A stretch of DNA of 64,000 nt, taken from the NCBI RefSeq assembly GCF_008642375.1, contig NZ_CP029194.1:2852001-2916000 (forward strand), read 5' to 3'. This document shows positions 18,974 to 28,793 of this stretch, one piece after another. The DNA comes from Streptomyces venezuelae (GTDB lineage Bacteria > Actinomycetota > Actinomycetes > Streptomycetales > Streptomycetaceae). Each line of letters begins with the position of its first letter. The stretch's first letter is position 1. Below the pieces are notes generated by a model. The model was not told the DNA's origin and made no database searches. It worked only from the letters and a program-made list of their open reading frames with translations. The translations under genes were made by a program, and so were the position numbers.

Positions 18974-19645
18974 TTGACCAGCCCCGTGACACTCGACCGC
19001 CGAGACGGTCCGTACGGAGAAGTCGTGCTGCGCCGCCGCGCCGAGCACTTCGAGATCATCGCCAACGGCACCTTCCTCATGGACACCTCCGACGGGCGCT
19101 CCGAGCGGCTCCTCGTCGACGCGGCCCTGGCCGCCCTGCCCGAGGAGTCCCGCACCGGCGCCTCCGTCCTCGTCGGCGGCCTCGGGGTCGGCTTCTCGCT
19201 CGCCCACGCGGCCGCCGACCCGCGCTGGGGCCGGATCGTCGTCGCCGAGCGTGAGGGCGCGATCATCGACTGGCACCGCGAGGGGCCGCTCTCCTCGGTC
19301 TCCGGGCCCGCACTGGCCGATCCGCGGACCGTGATCCTGCACACGGACCTCGTGGACCACCTCCGCACCTCCTCCGACACGTACGACGCCCTCTGTCTGG
19401 ACATCGACAACGGGCCGGACTGGACGGTCACCGAGGACAACGAAACCCTGTACTCGGCCGAGGGGTTGGCGGCCTGCGCGGCCCGGCTGAACCCCGGCGG
19501 TGTGCTCGCTGTCTGGTCCGCTCAGCCCTCGGCCGATTTCGAAGACTCATTGCGGAATGCCGGATTCAGCGGGGTACGGACCGAAGAGATCCCCGTTGCC
19601 CGGGGCGTCCCCGACGTGGTCCACCTCGGCATCCGTCCCCGGTAA
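18974..19645 (+). CDS. Spermidine-synthase-like methyltransferase-fold protein
   Basis: A 223-residue protein with a Rossmann fold of the polyamine synthase type: glycine-rich VLVGGLGVGFSLAHA, acidic strand end VVAERE, and the active-site strand YDALCLDIDNGPDW. It lacks the full N-terminal beta domain of SpeE, so polyamine synthesis is not assured; such short homologues are widespread in Streptomyces. The start is weak: TTG 18974 behind GGAG, with GTG 18986 as alternative. It precedes the response regulator gene. Confidence 0.75.
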   Translation: MTSPVTLDRRDGPYGEVVLRRRAEHFEIIANGTFLMDTSDGRSERLLVDAALAALPEESRTGASVLVGGLGVGFSLAHAAADPRWGRIVVAEREGAIIDWHREGPLSSVSGPALADPRTVILHTDLVDHLRTSSDTYDALCLDIDNGPDWTVTEDNETLYSAEGLAACAARLNPGGVLAVWSAQPSADFEDSLRNAGFSGVRTEEIPVARGVPDVVHLGIRPR

Positions 19646-19716
19646 CTCCTGGATAGCCGGGACACCACCCGTACCTCTAGGCTGCTGCACCGACATCGGC
19701 GACGCGAGGCGGGGCA

Positions 19717-20454
19717 ATGGAGCAGACACACACCACTCACCACGGTGCGGCGGCCACTCCCGGGGCCCAGCGACGGGTCCTCGTGGTCGAGGACGACGCG
19801 ACGATCGTCGAGGCGATCTCCGCGCGGCTGCGCGCCGAGGGCTTCCTCGTGCAGACCGCGACGGACGGCCCCGCGGCCGTCGACGCCGCCGAGGCCTGGC
19901 AGCCGGACCTGATGGTCCTCGACGTGATGCTCCCGGGCTTCGACGGCCTGGAGGTGTGCCGCAGGGTCCAGGCCCAGCGCCCCGTCCCGGTCCTCATGCT
20001 GACCGCCCGGGACGACGAGACCGACATGCTGGTCGGGCTCGGCGTCGGCGCGGACGACTACATGACGAAGCCGTTCTCGATGCGCGAGCTCGCCGCCCGG
20101 GTGCACGTCCTGCTGCGCCGGGTCGAGCGGGCCGCGCTGGCGGCCGTCACCCCGCGCAGCGGGATCCTGCGCCTCGGCGAGCTGGAGATCGACCACGCGC
20201 AGCGCCGGGTCCGGGTGCGCTCCGAGGACGTGCACCTGACCCCGACCGAGTTCGACCTGCTGGTCTGTCTGGCGAGCACCCCGAGGGCGGTCCTCTCGCG
20301 CGAGCAGCTGCTCGCCGAGGTGTGGGACTGGGCGGACGCCTCCGGCACCCGGACCGTGGACAGCCACATCAAGGCGCTGCGCCGGAAGATCGGAGCCGAG
20401 CGCATCCGTACGGTCCATGGCGTGGGGTACGCGCTGGAGACCCCGGCGCCGTGA
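19717..20454 (+). CDS. OmpR/PhoB-family response regulator
   Basis: A 245-residue regulator. The receiver domain has the acidic pair VEDD, phosphoacceptor Asp69 (LMVLDVMLPG), Thr in LMLTARDD and Lys in MTKPFS. The winged-helix output domain ends with LRRKIGAERIRTVHGVGY. It overlaps the kinase gene by GTGA, so the two form a two-component system. In S. coelicolor the equivalent pair lies beside the oxoglutarate dehydrogenase gene (recalled as SCO5283/5282). Confidence 0.95.
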   Translation: MEQTHTTHHGAAATPGAQRRVLVVEDDATIVEAISARLRAEGFLVQTATDGPAAVDAAEAWQPDLMVLDVMLPGFDGLEVCRRVQAQRPVPVLMLTARDDETDMLVGLGVGADDYMTKPFSMRELAARVHVLLRRVERAALAAVTPRSGILRLGELEIDHAQRRVRVRSEDVHLTPTEFDLLVCLASTPRAVLSREQLLAEVWDWADASGTRTVDSHIKALRRKIGAERIRTVHGVGYALETPAP

Positions 20455-21545
20455 GGCGACGGCCGGGCAGGCGCACCGGAGCCCGGCGCCGGATCGTGAT
20501 CTCAATCAAGACCAAGCTCGGCGCCCTGGTCGTCGGCGCGGTCCTGCTGACCTCGTGTCTCGCATTGGTGGCGATCCGCACGTCCACCGAGTTCCGGTAC
20601 ATCACGATCTTCGCGATGATCGCGACGCTGCTGATCACCCAGTTCGTGGCGCAGTCCCTGACGGCGCCGCTCGACGAGATGACCACGGTGGCCGGGACGA
20701 TCTCGCGCGGCGACTTCAGCCGGCGGGTGCGGGGCGCGGACCGGCGGGACGAGCTGGGCGACCTGGCCTCGACGATCAACCGCATGGCGGACGACCTGGA
20801 GGCCGTCGACCGGCACCGCAAGGAGCTGGTCGCCAATGTGTCGCACGAGCTGCGCACACCGATCGCCGCGCTCCGGGCCGTCCTGGAGAACGTCGTGGAC
20901 GGGGTGTCCGAGGCCGATCCGGAGACCATGCGCTCGGCGCTGAAACAGACGGAACGGCTGGGCCGGCTGGTGGAGACGCTGCTGGACCTGTCACGTCTTG
21001 ACAACGGTGTCGTGGCGCTGAGGGCGAGCCGTTTCGAGGTCTGGCCGTACCTGTCGGGCGTGCTGCGGGAGGCGAACCTCGCCGCGTCCCAGCGCGGCCT
21101 GTTCTCCACGTCCGGGCTGCACAACCGCACGGACGTCCATCTGCACCTGGACGTGTCGCCGCCCGAGCTGGTCGCCCACGCGGACGCGGAACGGCTCCAC
21201 CAGGTCATGGCCAATCTGATCGACAACGCGGTGAAGCACTCGCCGCCGCACGGCCGGGTCACGGTCCGGGCCCGGCGCGGCCCGTATCCGGACTCGCTGG
21301 AGCTGGTGGTCGAGGACGAGGGTCCCGGCATCCCGGAGTCCGAGCGGCACAAGGTCTTCGAGCGGTTCAACCGCGGCACGGTGCCGGACCGGCAGGGTCC
21401 GGGCAGCGACGGCGGCACCGGGCTCGGGCTCGCGATCGCCCGCTGGGCCGTGGATCTGCACGGTGGCGGGATCGGCGTGGCCGAATCGTCACGCGGCTGC
21501 CGCATCCGAGTCACTCTTCCGGGCAGCCTTCCCCCGAGAGATTGA
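20451..21545 (+). CDS. Sensor histidine kinase of the two-component pair
   Basis: A 364-residue membrane kinase with two hydrophobic segments (about 23-43 and 50-68) and a very short extracytoplasmic loop between them. A HAMP-like segment (SLTAPLDEMTTVAGTISRGDF), HisKA with His132 (NVSHELRTP), N-box MANLIDNAVKHS and G boxes VEDEGPGIP and GTGLGLAIA follow. The minimal sensor loop suggests it senses a membrane or intracellular signal. GTG 20451 overlaps the regulator stop. Confidence 0.94.
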   Translation: MRRRPGRRTGARRRIVISIKTKLGALVVGAVLLTSCLALVAIRTSTEFRYITIFAMIATLLITQFVAQSLTAPLDEMTTVAGTISRGDFSRRVRGADRRDELGDLASTINRMADDLEAVDRHRKELVANVSHELRTPIAALRAVLENVVDGVSEADPETMRSALKQTERLGRLVETLLDLSRLDNGVVALRASRFEVWPYLSGVLREANLAASQRGLFSTSGLHNRTDVHLHLDVSPPELVAHADAERLHQVMANLIDNAVKHSPPHGRVTVRARRGPYPDSLELVVEDEGPGIPESERHKVFERFNRGTVPDRQGPGSDGGTGLGLAIARWAVDLHGGGIGVAESSRGCRIRVTLPGSLPPRD

Positions 21546-21835
21546 CGTAGGGTTCGAACCGGAAGAGCACGTTCTGCGTGTACGTGAGCGGGACCTGCGC
21601 GCACGTGAACGGGGTGCGATCAGGGATGCGGTCGAAGTGGGCCGTGCCCGTGCTTTTCCGTACCCTCACACATGCGGAACCACGGTTGTTTCCCGCCATT
21701 CACGGTCCCGAAACACCTCGTCAAGTGTGACTTGCGCGACGTTGGAGTGCCTGGCCTGCACCTCCCGGCCGGACAGGCGTAGCCTTTATTTCCGCTGTCC
21801 ATCACCTTGTGAAGCGGAAGAGGGCGGTTGCCGCC

Positions 21836-24800
21836 GTGTCGTCTCAGTCCCCCAGTACCCCGAGCTCCCCGACCGACCAAGACGGGCAGGGTAAGAACCC
21901 TGCCGCCGCCTTCGGTGCCAATGAGTGGCTCGTCGACGAGATCTACCAGCAGTACCTCCAGGACCCGAATTCGGTCGATCGTGCCTGGTGGGACTTCTTC
22001 GCCGACTACAAGCCCGGAGCGTCGGCGACCCCGACCGCCCCGGCTGCCACCACCCCGAGCGCGCCCGCCGCGCCGCAGGCGAGCCCCGCACAGGCCGCGC
22101 CTTCGGCTCCCGCGGTCGTTCCGGCCCCCGCGCCCGCCCCGGCCGCGGCCCCGGCTCCTGTGAAGCCCGCCGCGGCTCCCTCGCCGGCCGTCGCGAAGCC
22201 CGCCGCCGCCGCTCCGGCGCCGGCCAAGGCCGCCCCGGCCGCCGAGGCCCCCGTCGGCCCCGAGCTGATCACGCTGCGCGGCCCCGCCGCCGCGGTCGCG
22301 AAGAACATGAACGCCTCGCTGGAGGTGCCGACGGCCACGTCCGTCCGCGCCGTCCCGGTGAAGCTGCTCTTCGACAACCGGATCGTGATCAACAACCACC
22401 TGAAGCGCGCCCGGGGCGGGAAGATCTCCTTCACGCACCTCATCGGCTACGCGATGGTGCAGGCGATCAAGGCCATGCCGTCGATGAACTACTCCTTCGC
22501 GGAGAAGGACGGCAAGCCGACCCTGGTCAAGCCGGAGCACGTGAACTTCGGTCTCGCGATCGACCTGGTGAAGCCCAACGGCGACCGCCAGCTCGTCGTC
22601 GCGGGCATCAAGAAGGCCGAGACGCTCAACTTCTTCGAGTTCTGGCAGGCGTACGAGGACATCGTCAAGCGGGCCCGCGTGGGCAAGCTGACGATGGAGG
22701 ACTTCACCGGCGTCACGGTCTCCCTGACCAACCCCGGCGGCCTCGGCACCGTCCACTCCGTGCCGCGTCTGATGCCCGGCCAGTCGGTCATCATGGGCGT
22801 CGGCTCGATGGACTACCCGGCCGAGTTCCAGGGCACCTCCCAGGACACCCTGAACAAGCTGGGCATCTCGAAGGTCATGACCCTGACCTCGACCTACGAC
22901 CACCGGGTCATCCAGGGCGCCGCCTCCGGCGAGTTCCTGCGCGTCGTCGCGAACTACCTCCTCGGCGAGCAGGGCTTCTACGACGACATCTTCAAGGCGC
23001 TGCGCATCCCCTACGAGCCGGTCCGCTGGCTCAAGGACATCGACGCGTCGCACGACGACGACGTCACCAAGGCCGCGCGCGTCTTCGAGCTCATCCACTC
23101 CTACCGGGTCCGCGGCCACGTCATGGCCGACACCGACCCGCTGGAGTACAAGCAGCGCAAGCACCCCGACCTGGACATCACCGAGCACGGCCTCACCCTG
23201 TGGGACCTGGAGCGGGAGTTCGCGGTCGGCGGCTTCGCCGGCAAGTCGATGATGAAGCTCCGCGACATCCTCGGCGTCCTGCGCGACTCGTACTGCCGCA
23301 CCACCGGCGTCGAGTTCATGCACATCCAGGACCCGAAGCAGCGCAAGTGGATCCAGGACCGCGTCGAGCGCCCGCACGCCCGTGTGGAGCGCGAGGAGCA
23401 GCTCCGGATCCTGCGCCGGCTGAACGCGGCGGAGGCCTTCGAGACCTTCCTGCAGACGAAGTACGTCGGCCAGAAGCGCTTCTCCCTGGAGGGCGGCGAG
23501 TCCGTCATCCCGCTGCTCGACGCGGTCATCGACTCGGCCGCCGAGTCGCGCCTCGACGAGGTCGTCATCGGCATGGCCCACCGCGGCCGCCTGAACGTCC
23601 TCGCGAACATCGTGGGCAAGTCGTACGCGCAGATCTTCCGCGAGTTCGAGGGCAACCTCGACCCGAAGTCGATGCACGGCTCCGGCGACGTCAAGTACCA
23701 CCTGGGCGCCGAGGGCACCTTCACCGGTCTCGACGGCGAGCAGATCACGGTCTCCCTGGCCGCCAACCCCTCGCACCTCGAGGCGGTCGACCCGGTCCTG
23801 GAAGGCATCGTCCGCGCCAAGCAGGACGTCATCAACAAGGGCGGCACGGACTTCACCGTCCTGCCCGTCGCCCTCCACGGTGACGCGGCCTTCGCCGGCC
23901 AGGGCGTCGTCGCCGAGACCCTGAACATGTCGCAGCTGCGGGGCTACCGCACCGGCGGCACGGTCCACATCGTCATCAACAACCAGGTCGGCTTCACCGC
24001 CGCCCCGGAGTCCTCGCGTTCCTCGATGTACGCGACCGACGTGGCCCGCATGATCGAGGCGCCGATCTTCCACGTGAACGGCGACGACCCGGAGGCCGTG
24101 GTCCGCGTCGCGCGGCTCGCCTTCGAGTTCCGCCAGACGTTCAACAAGGACGTCGTGATCGACCTCATCTGCTACCGCCGCCGCGGTCACAACGAGGGCG
24201 ACAACCCGCAGTTCACCAACCCGCAGATGTACAACCTGATCGACAAGAAGCGTTCGGTGCGCAAGCTGTACACCGAGTCGCTCATCGGTCGCGGTGACAT
24301 CACCCTCGAAGAGGCGGAGCAGGCGCTCCAGGACTTCCAGGGCCAGCTGGAGAAGGTGTTCGCGGAGGTCCGCGAGGCCACCGCCGCGCCGACCCCGACC
24401 CAGGTCCCGGACGCCCGGGCCGAGTTCCCGGTCGGCGTCACCACCGCGGTCTCCGCCGAGGTCGTGAAGCGGATCGCCGAGTCGCAGGTCAGCGTCCCGG
24501 AGCGGATCACGGTCCACCCGCGTCTGATGCCCCAGATGCAGCGCCGTGCCGCCTCCATCGACGACGGCACCATCGACTGGGGCTTCGGCGAGACCCTCGC
24601 CATCGGCTCCCTGCTGATGGAGGGCACCCCGGTCCGCCTCTCGGGCCAGGACTCCCGCCGCGGCACCTTCGGCCAGCGCCACGCGGTCCTGGTGGACCAG
24701 GAGACCGGCGAGGACTACACCCCGCTGCTCTACCTGGCCGAGGACCAGGCCCACTACAACGTCTACGACTCGCTGCTCAGCGAGTACGCGGCGATGGGCT

Positions 24801-25621
24801 TCGAGTACGGCTACTCGCTGGCCCGTCCGGACTCCCTGGTCATCTGGGAGGCCCAGTTCGGTGACTTCGTCAACGGCGCGCAGACCGTCGTCGACGAGTT
24901 CATCTCCTCGGCCGAGCAGAAGTGGGGCCAGACCTCCGGCGTCACGCTGCTCCTGCCGCACGGCTACGAGGGCCAGGGCCCGGACCACTCGTCCGCGCGC
25001 CCGGAGCGCTTCCTCCAGATGTGCGCCCAGGACAACATGACGGTCGCCATGCCGACGCTGCCGTCGAACTACTTCCACCTCCTGCGCTGGCAGGTCCACA
25101 ACCCGCACCACAAGCCGCTCATCGTCTTCACCCCGAAGTCGATGCTGCGTCTGAAGGCCGCGGCGTCCAAGGTGGAGGAGTTCACCACCGGCGGCTTCCG
25201 TCCGGTGATCGGCGACGCCACGGCGAACCCGGCGGACGTCCGCAAGGTCGTCTTCTGCGCGGGCAAGGTCTACTACGACCTGGAGGCCGAGCGTCAGAAG
25301 CGGGGCGACACGGAGACCGCGATCATCCGCCTCGAGCGTCTGTACCCGCTGCCGGGTGCCGAGCTCCAGGCCGAGATCGCCAAGTACCCGAACGCCGCGA
25401 AGTACATCTGGGCGCAGGAGGAGCCGGCGAACCAGGGTGCCTGGCCGTTCATCGCGCTCAACCTGATCGACCACCTGGACCTGGCGGTCGGTGCGGACAT
25501 CCCGGCGGGCGAGCGCCTGCGCCGGATCTCGCGTCCGCATTCCTCCTCCCCGGCGGTCGGCTCGGCCAAGCGCCACCAGGCGGAGCAGCAGCAGCTGGTC
25601 AACGAGGTCTTCGACGCCTGA
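21836..25621 (+). CDS. kgd: Multifunctional 2-oxoglutarate dehydrogenase E1/E2 (KGD type)
   Basis: A 1261-residue fusion typical of Actinobacteria. The N-terminal helix [19 protein letters not shown], a long Ala/Pro linker (about 65-140) in place of a lipoyl domain, the E2 succinyltransferase-like domain ([15 protein letters not shown], His356), then the thiamine-dependent E1 domain ([30 protein letters not shown]). It decarboxylates 2-oxoglutarate in the TCA cycle together with separate E2p/E3 proteins; GarA/OdhI inhibits the family. GTG 21836 matches the family start MSSQSP; an in-frame ATG nine codons upstream is less likely. A terminator follows. Confidence 0.96.
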   Translation: MSSQSPSTPSSPTDQDGQGKNPAAAFGANEWLVDEIYQQYLQDPNSVDRAWWDFFADYKPGASATPTAPAATTPSAPAAPQASPAQAAPSAPAVVPAPAPAPAAAPAPVKPAAAPSPAVAKPAAAAPAPAKAAPAAEAPVGPELITLRGPAAAVAKNMNASLEVPTATSVRAVPVKLLFDNRIVINNHLKRARGGKISFTHLIGYAMVQAIKAMPSMNYSFAEKDGKPTLVKPEHVNFGLAIDLVKPNGDRQLVVAGIKKAETLNFFEFWQAYEDIVKRARVGKLTMEDFTGVTVSLTNPGGLGTVHSVPRLMPGQSVIMGVGSMDYPAEFQGTSQDTLNKLGISKVMTLTSTYDHRVIQGAASGEFLRVVANYLLGEQGFYDDIFKALRIPYEPVRWLKDIDASHDDDVTKAARVFELIHSYRVRGHVMADTDPLEYKQRKHPDLDITEHGLTLWDLEREFAVGGFAGKSMMKLRDILGVLRDSYCRTTGVEFMHIQDPKQRKWIQDRVERPHARVEREEQLRILRRLNAAEAFETFLQTKYVGQKRFSLEGGESVIPLLDAVIDSAAESRLDEVVIGMAHRGRLNVLANIVGKSYAQIFREFEGNLDPKSMHGSGDVKYHLGAEGTFTGLDGEQITVSLAANPSHLEAVDPVLEGIVRAKQDVINKGGTDFTVLPVALHGDAAFAGQGVVAETLNMSQLRGYRTGGTVHIVINNQVGFTAAPESSRSSMYATDVARMIEAPIFHVNGDDPEAVVRVARLAFEFRQTFNKDVVIDLICYRRRGHNEGDNPQFTNPQMYNLIDKKRSVRKLYTESLIGRGDITLEEAEQALQDFQGQLEKVFAEVREATAAPTPTQVPDARAEFPVGVTTAVSAEVVKRIAESQVSVPERITVHPRLMPQMQRRAASIDDGTIDWGFGETLAIGSLLMEGTPVRLSGQDSRRGTFGQRHAVLVDQETGEDYTPLLYLAEDQAHYNVYDSLLSEYAAMGFEYGYSLARPDSLVIWEAQFGDFVNGAQTVVDEFISSAEQKWGQTSGVTLLLPHGYEGQGPDHSSARPERFLQMCAQDNMTVAMPTLPSNYFHLLRWQVHNPHHKPLIVFTPKSMLRLKAAASKVEEFTTGGFRPVIGDATANPADVRKVVFCAGKVYYDLEAERQKRGDTETAIIRLERLYPLPGAELQAEIAKYPNAAKYIWAQEEPANQGAWPFIALNLIDHLDLAVGADIPAGERLRRISRPHSSSPAVGSAKRHQAEQQQLVNEVFDA

Positions 25622-25656
25622 TCGACCACTCCGTACGCGTACGTGTGCGTACGGGA

Positions 25657-25692
25657 GGAGGCCCGGCATCCCGCGAGGGGTGCCGGGCCTCC
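25657..25692 (+). terminator. Terminator after kgd
   Basis: GGAGGCCCGGCATCCC pairs with GGGTGCCGGGCCTCC over 15 bp with one bulged T and a 5-nt loop, 36 bp after the kgd stop. Confidence 0.65.
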
Positions 25693-25721
25693 GGCGTTTC
25701 CGGATTGCCTATCCTGGTCGC

Positions 25722-25907
25722 ATGTACTTCACCGACCGTGGCATCGAGGAACTGGAGAAGCGGCGCGGCGAGGAGGAGGTCACCTTCGAGTGGCTCGCCG
25801 AGCAGCTGCGGACCTTCGTCGACCTCAACCCCGACTTCGAGGTGCCGGTCGAGCGCCTCGCGACCTGGCTGGCCCGTCTGGACGACGACGAGGACGACGA
25901 CGAGTAG
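25722..25907 (+). CDS. Small acidic DUF6104-like protein
   Basis: A 61-residue protein, MYFTDRGIEELEKRRGEEE..., ending in a run of Asp/Glu (DDDEDDDE). The family is small, conserved in Streptomyces beside kgd, and of unknown function. It is soluble and probably helical, with no Cys or metal motif. It lies after the kgd terminator and therefore needs its own promoter in 25693-25721 or read-through. The upstream in-frame extension belongs to kgd in another frame. Confidence 0.75.
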   Translation: MYFTDRGIEELEKRRGEEEVTFEWLAEQLRTFVDLNPDFEVPVERLATWLARLDDDEDDDE

Positions 25908-25925
25908 GAAGTCCTCGGGCAGCCG

Positions 25926-26795
25926 TCAGGCCTGCTGAGGCATCGGCTCCGGCTTCCGGATCCGGCTCCGCTCCCCCGGCCAGCGGTCCCGCAGGCGGTC
26001 GTAGGCCAGTCCGAGCGCACCGTGCGCGACGAGCAGCGCCCCTGCCGCCGCCCAGCCGCCGCTGCGCCGGCCGATCCCCCAGGCCAGCAGCGGCAGGCCC
26101 GCCGCGAGTTGCGCCCCGTTGAGTGCCCGCGCCCTGGGGCCGCGCAGGTACGGGCCGAGGGGCCCTTCCTCCATCACGTCCAGCTCGGCTCGTACGGCAT
26201 CGCGCCAGCCGAGCCATTCGAGCTGCTCGGCGCCCTGTGCGAGGGCGACGGAGCGCAGCCGGTCGGCGCTGTCGCCGGGGACGAGGCCGGTCGGCAGGGC
26301 GAGGCCGGTGCGGGCGAGGACGGCGACGATGCCGACGAGCCGGCTGTGGGCGTCGGCGTCCCCGTCGGGCTCGGTGAGCGGCTCCAGGGCCTGCACGTCC
26401 AGGACGGGGTCGAGGGCGAGCCGGGCCGCGAAGGTACGCATGGCCTCGTCCTCGCCGACGGGCGTGCCGTCCGCGAGCCAGGTGTAGCCGACCGTGCGGC
26501 GGAAGCCGGCGGCGAGCGTGATCCCGGCCCGGTCGCGGTCCCACCACAGGGCGAGGACGGGCCAGGTCGCGGCGGAGACGGCGAGGGCGGTGGCCCAGCC
26601 GGTGACGACCTGTTCGACGGACTCCCCGCCGTGCAGCCAGGGCTTCCCCTCCGGTACGAGCACGCTCCAGTCGTCGCCCGCGGGGGCGAGGAGCAGCTGT
26701 TCCCGCAGGAGCTGGGCCGGTGGCCTGACCGCCGCGGGGTCGGCACGGCAGAGCAGCAGCGCCCCTGAGGGGCTCGATCCGGATGTCGCGTTCAT
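25926..26795 (-). CDS. Hypothetical protein, actinobacterial
   Basis: A 289-residue protein not assigned to a characterised family. It contains SALLLCRADPAAVRPPAQLLREQLLLAPAG-like N-terminal sequence, a WSVLVPEGKPWLHGGESVEQVVTGW region, and a hydrophobic pair near the C-terminus (LPLLAWGIG ... WAAAGALLVAHGALGLAYD) that could be membrane helices, then a basic tail. Codon bias supports coding. Possible membrane attachment is the only functional hint. Confidence 0.65.
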   Translation of the reverse strand: MNATSGSSPSGALLLCRADPAAVRPPAQLLREQLLLAPAGDDWSVLVPEGKPWLHGGESVEQVVTGWATALAVSAATWPVLALWWDRDRAGITLAAGFRRTVGYTWLADGTPVGEDEAMRTFAARLALDPVLDVQALEPLTEPDGDADAHSRLVGIVAVLARTGLALPTGLVPGDSADRLRSVALAQGAEQLEWLGWRDAVRAELDVMEEGPLGPYLRGPRARALNGAQLAAGLPLLAWGIGRRSGGWAAAGALLVAHGALGLAYDRLRDRWPGERSRIRKPEPMPQQA

Positions 26796-26881
26796 GCCTC
26801 CACGCTAGCCAATTTGTCCGTGTACGGCGGCGATTGCCCCCTACGCATCAGGGAAGAGTCAGGGTTGACTTCGCCCGACCG

Positions 26882-26912
26882 CGATATATCGTGTCTATCG
26901 AGAGTCGCGATA
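26882..26912. promoter_or_regulatory. Palindromic operator cluster for the DUF4097-PadR operon
   Basis: CGATATATCG (26882-26891) is a perfect palindrome. TATCG (26896-26900) and CGATA (26908-26912) form a second inverted repeat 7 bp apart. AT-rich CGATA half-sites are unusual in this GC-rich DNA and sit about 35-60 bp before the first gene of a PadR operon. Confidence 0.6.
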
Positions 26913-26943
26913 TGTTGCGTTGCCGAAACGGGAGGTCAGCACC

Positions 26944-27840
26944 ATGACAGAGTGGTCCGTCACCGAGCCGACGAAACTTGCCCCGGCCGACCCCGTGACG
27001 CGCCTGCAGGTCCGCATCGTCAACGGAACGGTGAACGTGGTGGGGACGGACGAGAGTTCCGCCCGGGTGGAGATCTCCGAGATCCAGGGGCCGCCGCTGA
27101 TCGTGACGCAGGACGGCTCCACCCTGACGGTGACCTACGAGGACCTGCACTGGAAGAACCTCCTCAAGTGGTTCGACCGCAAGGGCCACAAGCGCCGGGC
27201 CGTCGTCTCCGTCGCCGTCCCCGCGGGCGTCGACGTCGAGGTCGGCGCGGTGGACGCGGAGGCGGTCGTCTCCGGCATCAGAGGGCGTACGGAGGTGCGC
27301 GGCGTCACGGGCGACACGACCCTCCTCGGGCTCTCCGGTCCGGTCCGTGCCGAGACCGTCTCCGGAAGTCTGGAGGCCCAGTCGGTCACGGGCGCGCTGC
27401 GGGTCACCTCGGTGACGGGCGCCGTCACGGTGATCGAGGGTGCGGGCGGCTCCGTGAAGGCGGAGACCGTCAGCGGTGACATGGTCATCGACCTCGACCC
27501 GGCCGAGCTCGACGGCCCGCCCGCCGACATCCGGCTCACCAGCGTCTCCGGTCAGGTCGCCATCCGGCTGCCGCACCCGGCCGACGCCCAGGTGGAGGCG
27601 AGCACGACGAGCGGCTCCGTGTCGAACGCCTTCGAGGACCTGCGGGTGACCGGGCAGTGGGGCACCAAGTCCATCACCGGCACCCTGGGTTCCGGTCGGG
27701 GCACGCTCAAGGCGACCACCGTGTCCGGCTCCATCGCCCTGCTCCGCCGCCCCGAGACGGCGGAGGACACCGAGTCCGCCCCCGCGGCCTCCCCCACCGG
27801 CGCTCCCGCCTCCTCCTCCGCGACCGGAAAGGTGCTCTGA
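26944..27840 (+). CDS. DUF4097-family beta-repeat protein
   Basis: A 298-residue protein consisting of repeated short beta motifs (VSGSLEAQSVTGALRVTSVTGAVTVIEG ... VSGDMVIDL ... TSGSVSNAF ... VSGSIALLRR), the right-handed beta fold of DUF4097 (bactofilin-like/adhesin-like). No signal peptide is present, so it is probably cytosolic or membrane-adjacent. A Ser/Ala/Pro tail ends the protein. GGGAGG precedes ATG 26944. The PadR gene follows after one base, so the two are coexpressed. Confidence 0.85.
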   Translation: MTEWSVTEPTKLAPADPVTRLQVRIVNGTVNVVGTDESSARVEISEIQGPPLIVTQDGSTLTVTYEDLHWKNLLKWFDRKGHKRRAVVSVAVPAGVDVEVGAVDAEAVVSGIRGRTEVRGVTGDTTLLGLSGPVRAETVSGSLEAQSVTGALRVTSVTGAVTVIEGAGGSVKAETVSGDMVIDLDPAELDGPPADIRLTSVSGQVAIRLPHPADAQVEASTTSGSVSNAFEDLRVTGQWGTKSITGTLGSGRGTLKATTVSGSIALLRRPETAEDTESAPAASPTGAPASSSATGKVL

Positions 27841-27841
27841 C

Positions 27842-28783
27842 ATGTCGCCCGTCTTCGCCCATGGCCGCCTCCGCCTCTACCTGCTCAAACTGCTTGACGA
27901 GGCCCCCCGCCACGGCTACGAGGTGATCCGGCTCCTGGAGGAGCGCTTCCAGGGGCTCTACGCCCCCTCGGCCGGCACGGTCTACCCGAGACTCGCCAAG
28001 CTGGAGGCCGAAGGCCTCGTCACACACGCCAGCGAGGGCGGCCGGAAGGTCTACTCGATCACGGACGCGGGCCGTGCCGAGCTGGCCGGCCGCGGGGCCG
28101 AACTGACCGATCTGGAGAGGGAGATCCGCGACTCGGTCTCGGAGCTGGCGGCGGAGATCCGCGACGACGTGCGCGGCGCGGCCGGCCGGGTGCGCAGCGA
28201 GATGCGCGCGGCGGCGGGCCAGACGCAGAAGACGGAGGGCTCGTCCTTCGCGGACGCCAAGGAGGAGCTGCGCCGGGCCAAGCAGGAGTGGAAGGAGCAG
28301 GCCCGCCAGGCCAAGGCGGAGGCCCAGTCGGCCCGCCACCAGGCGAAGGAGTTCCAGCGCATCGCCCAGCAGGTGCAGGAGGAGGTCCAGGACCGGTTCT
28401 CGCGGGGCGACTGGCCCAAGGGGGTCTGGGAGGGCCTCTCGGACATCACGGCGCAGCTCGGCGGCCTGGTGGCGGGCACGACCCACCCCAAGGCGGCGGC
28501 CCAGGCGGCCAGCGCCGCCGGAGCGTACAGAGCCACCGTCGAGGACGCTTCGGCCGAAGCCGCCGACGAGGCCGGGTGGGCGCCGGAGTGGGCGCGGGAC
28601 ACGGAGGGGTCGGGCGATCCGGGCCGCGATCTCGACCGGCTGCTCGACCGCTTCCGGGACGAGATCCGCGACGCGGCCCGGGACCACGGGGTGACCGGGG
28701 AGCAGCTGGCCGCGACCCGCCGCCATCTGTCGACGGCGGCGGTGCGGATCACGGACGTGCTGAACCCCCGGGGGGACAGCTGA
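27842..28783 (+). CDS. PadR-family transcriptional regulator with long helical tail
   Basis: A 313-residue protein. The PadR winged helix occupies about residues 1-80 (HGRLRLYLLKLLDEAPRHGYEVIRLLEERFQGLYAPSAGTVYPRLAKLEAEGLV). The rest is a long charged helical region (REIRDSVSELAAEIRDDV ... EELRRAKQEWKEQARQAKAEAQSARHQAKEF) likely to form a coiled coil, then an acidic C-terminus. PadR proteins normally have about 100 extra residues; this tail is over 200. It follows the DUF4097 gene by one base and probably autoregulates through the CGATA sites upstream of that gene. Confidence 0.88.
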   Translation: MSPVFAHGRLRLYLLKLLDEAPRHGYEVIRLLEERFQGLYAPSAGTVYPRLAKLEAEGLVTHASEGGRKVYSITDAGRAELAGRGAELTDLEREIRDSVSELAAEIRDDVRGAAGRVRSEMRAAAGQTQKTEGSSFADAKEELRRAKQEWKEQARQAKAEAQSARHQAKEFQRIAQQVQEEVQDRFSRGDWPKGVWEGLSDITAQLGGLVAGTTHPKAAAQAASAAGAYRATVEDASAEAADEAGWAPEWARDTEGSGDPGRDLDRLLDRFRDEIRDAARDHGVTGEQLAATRRHLSTAAVRITDVLNPRGDS

Positions 28784-28793
28784 GCGGACCGGG

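Noticed and set aside
15865..19440. 1191-codon open frame on the minus strand
   Set aside because: It spans three genes with recognised domains on the other strand and is low-complexity Gly/Ala/Arg sequence.
21620..25669. 1349-codon open frame antisense to kgd
   Set aside because: The plus-strand kgd protein has clear family motifs over its full length. The antisense frame is open only because of the GC-biased third positions.
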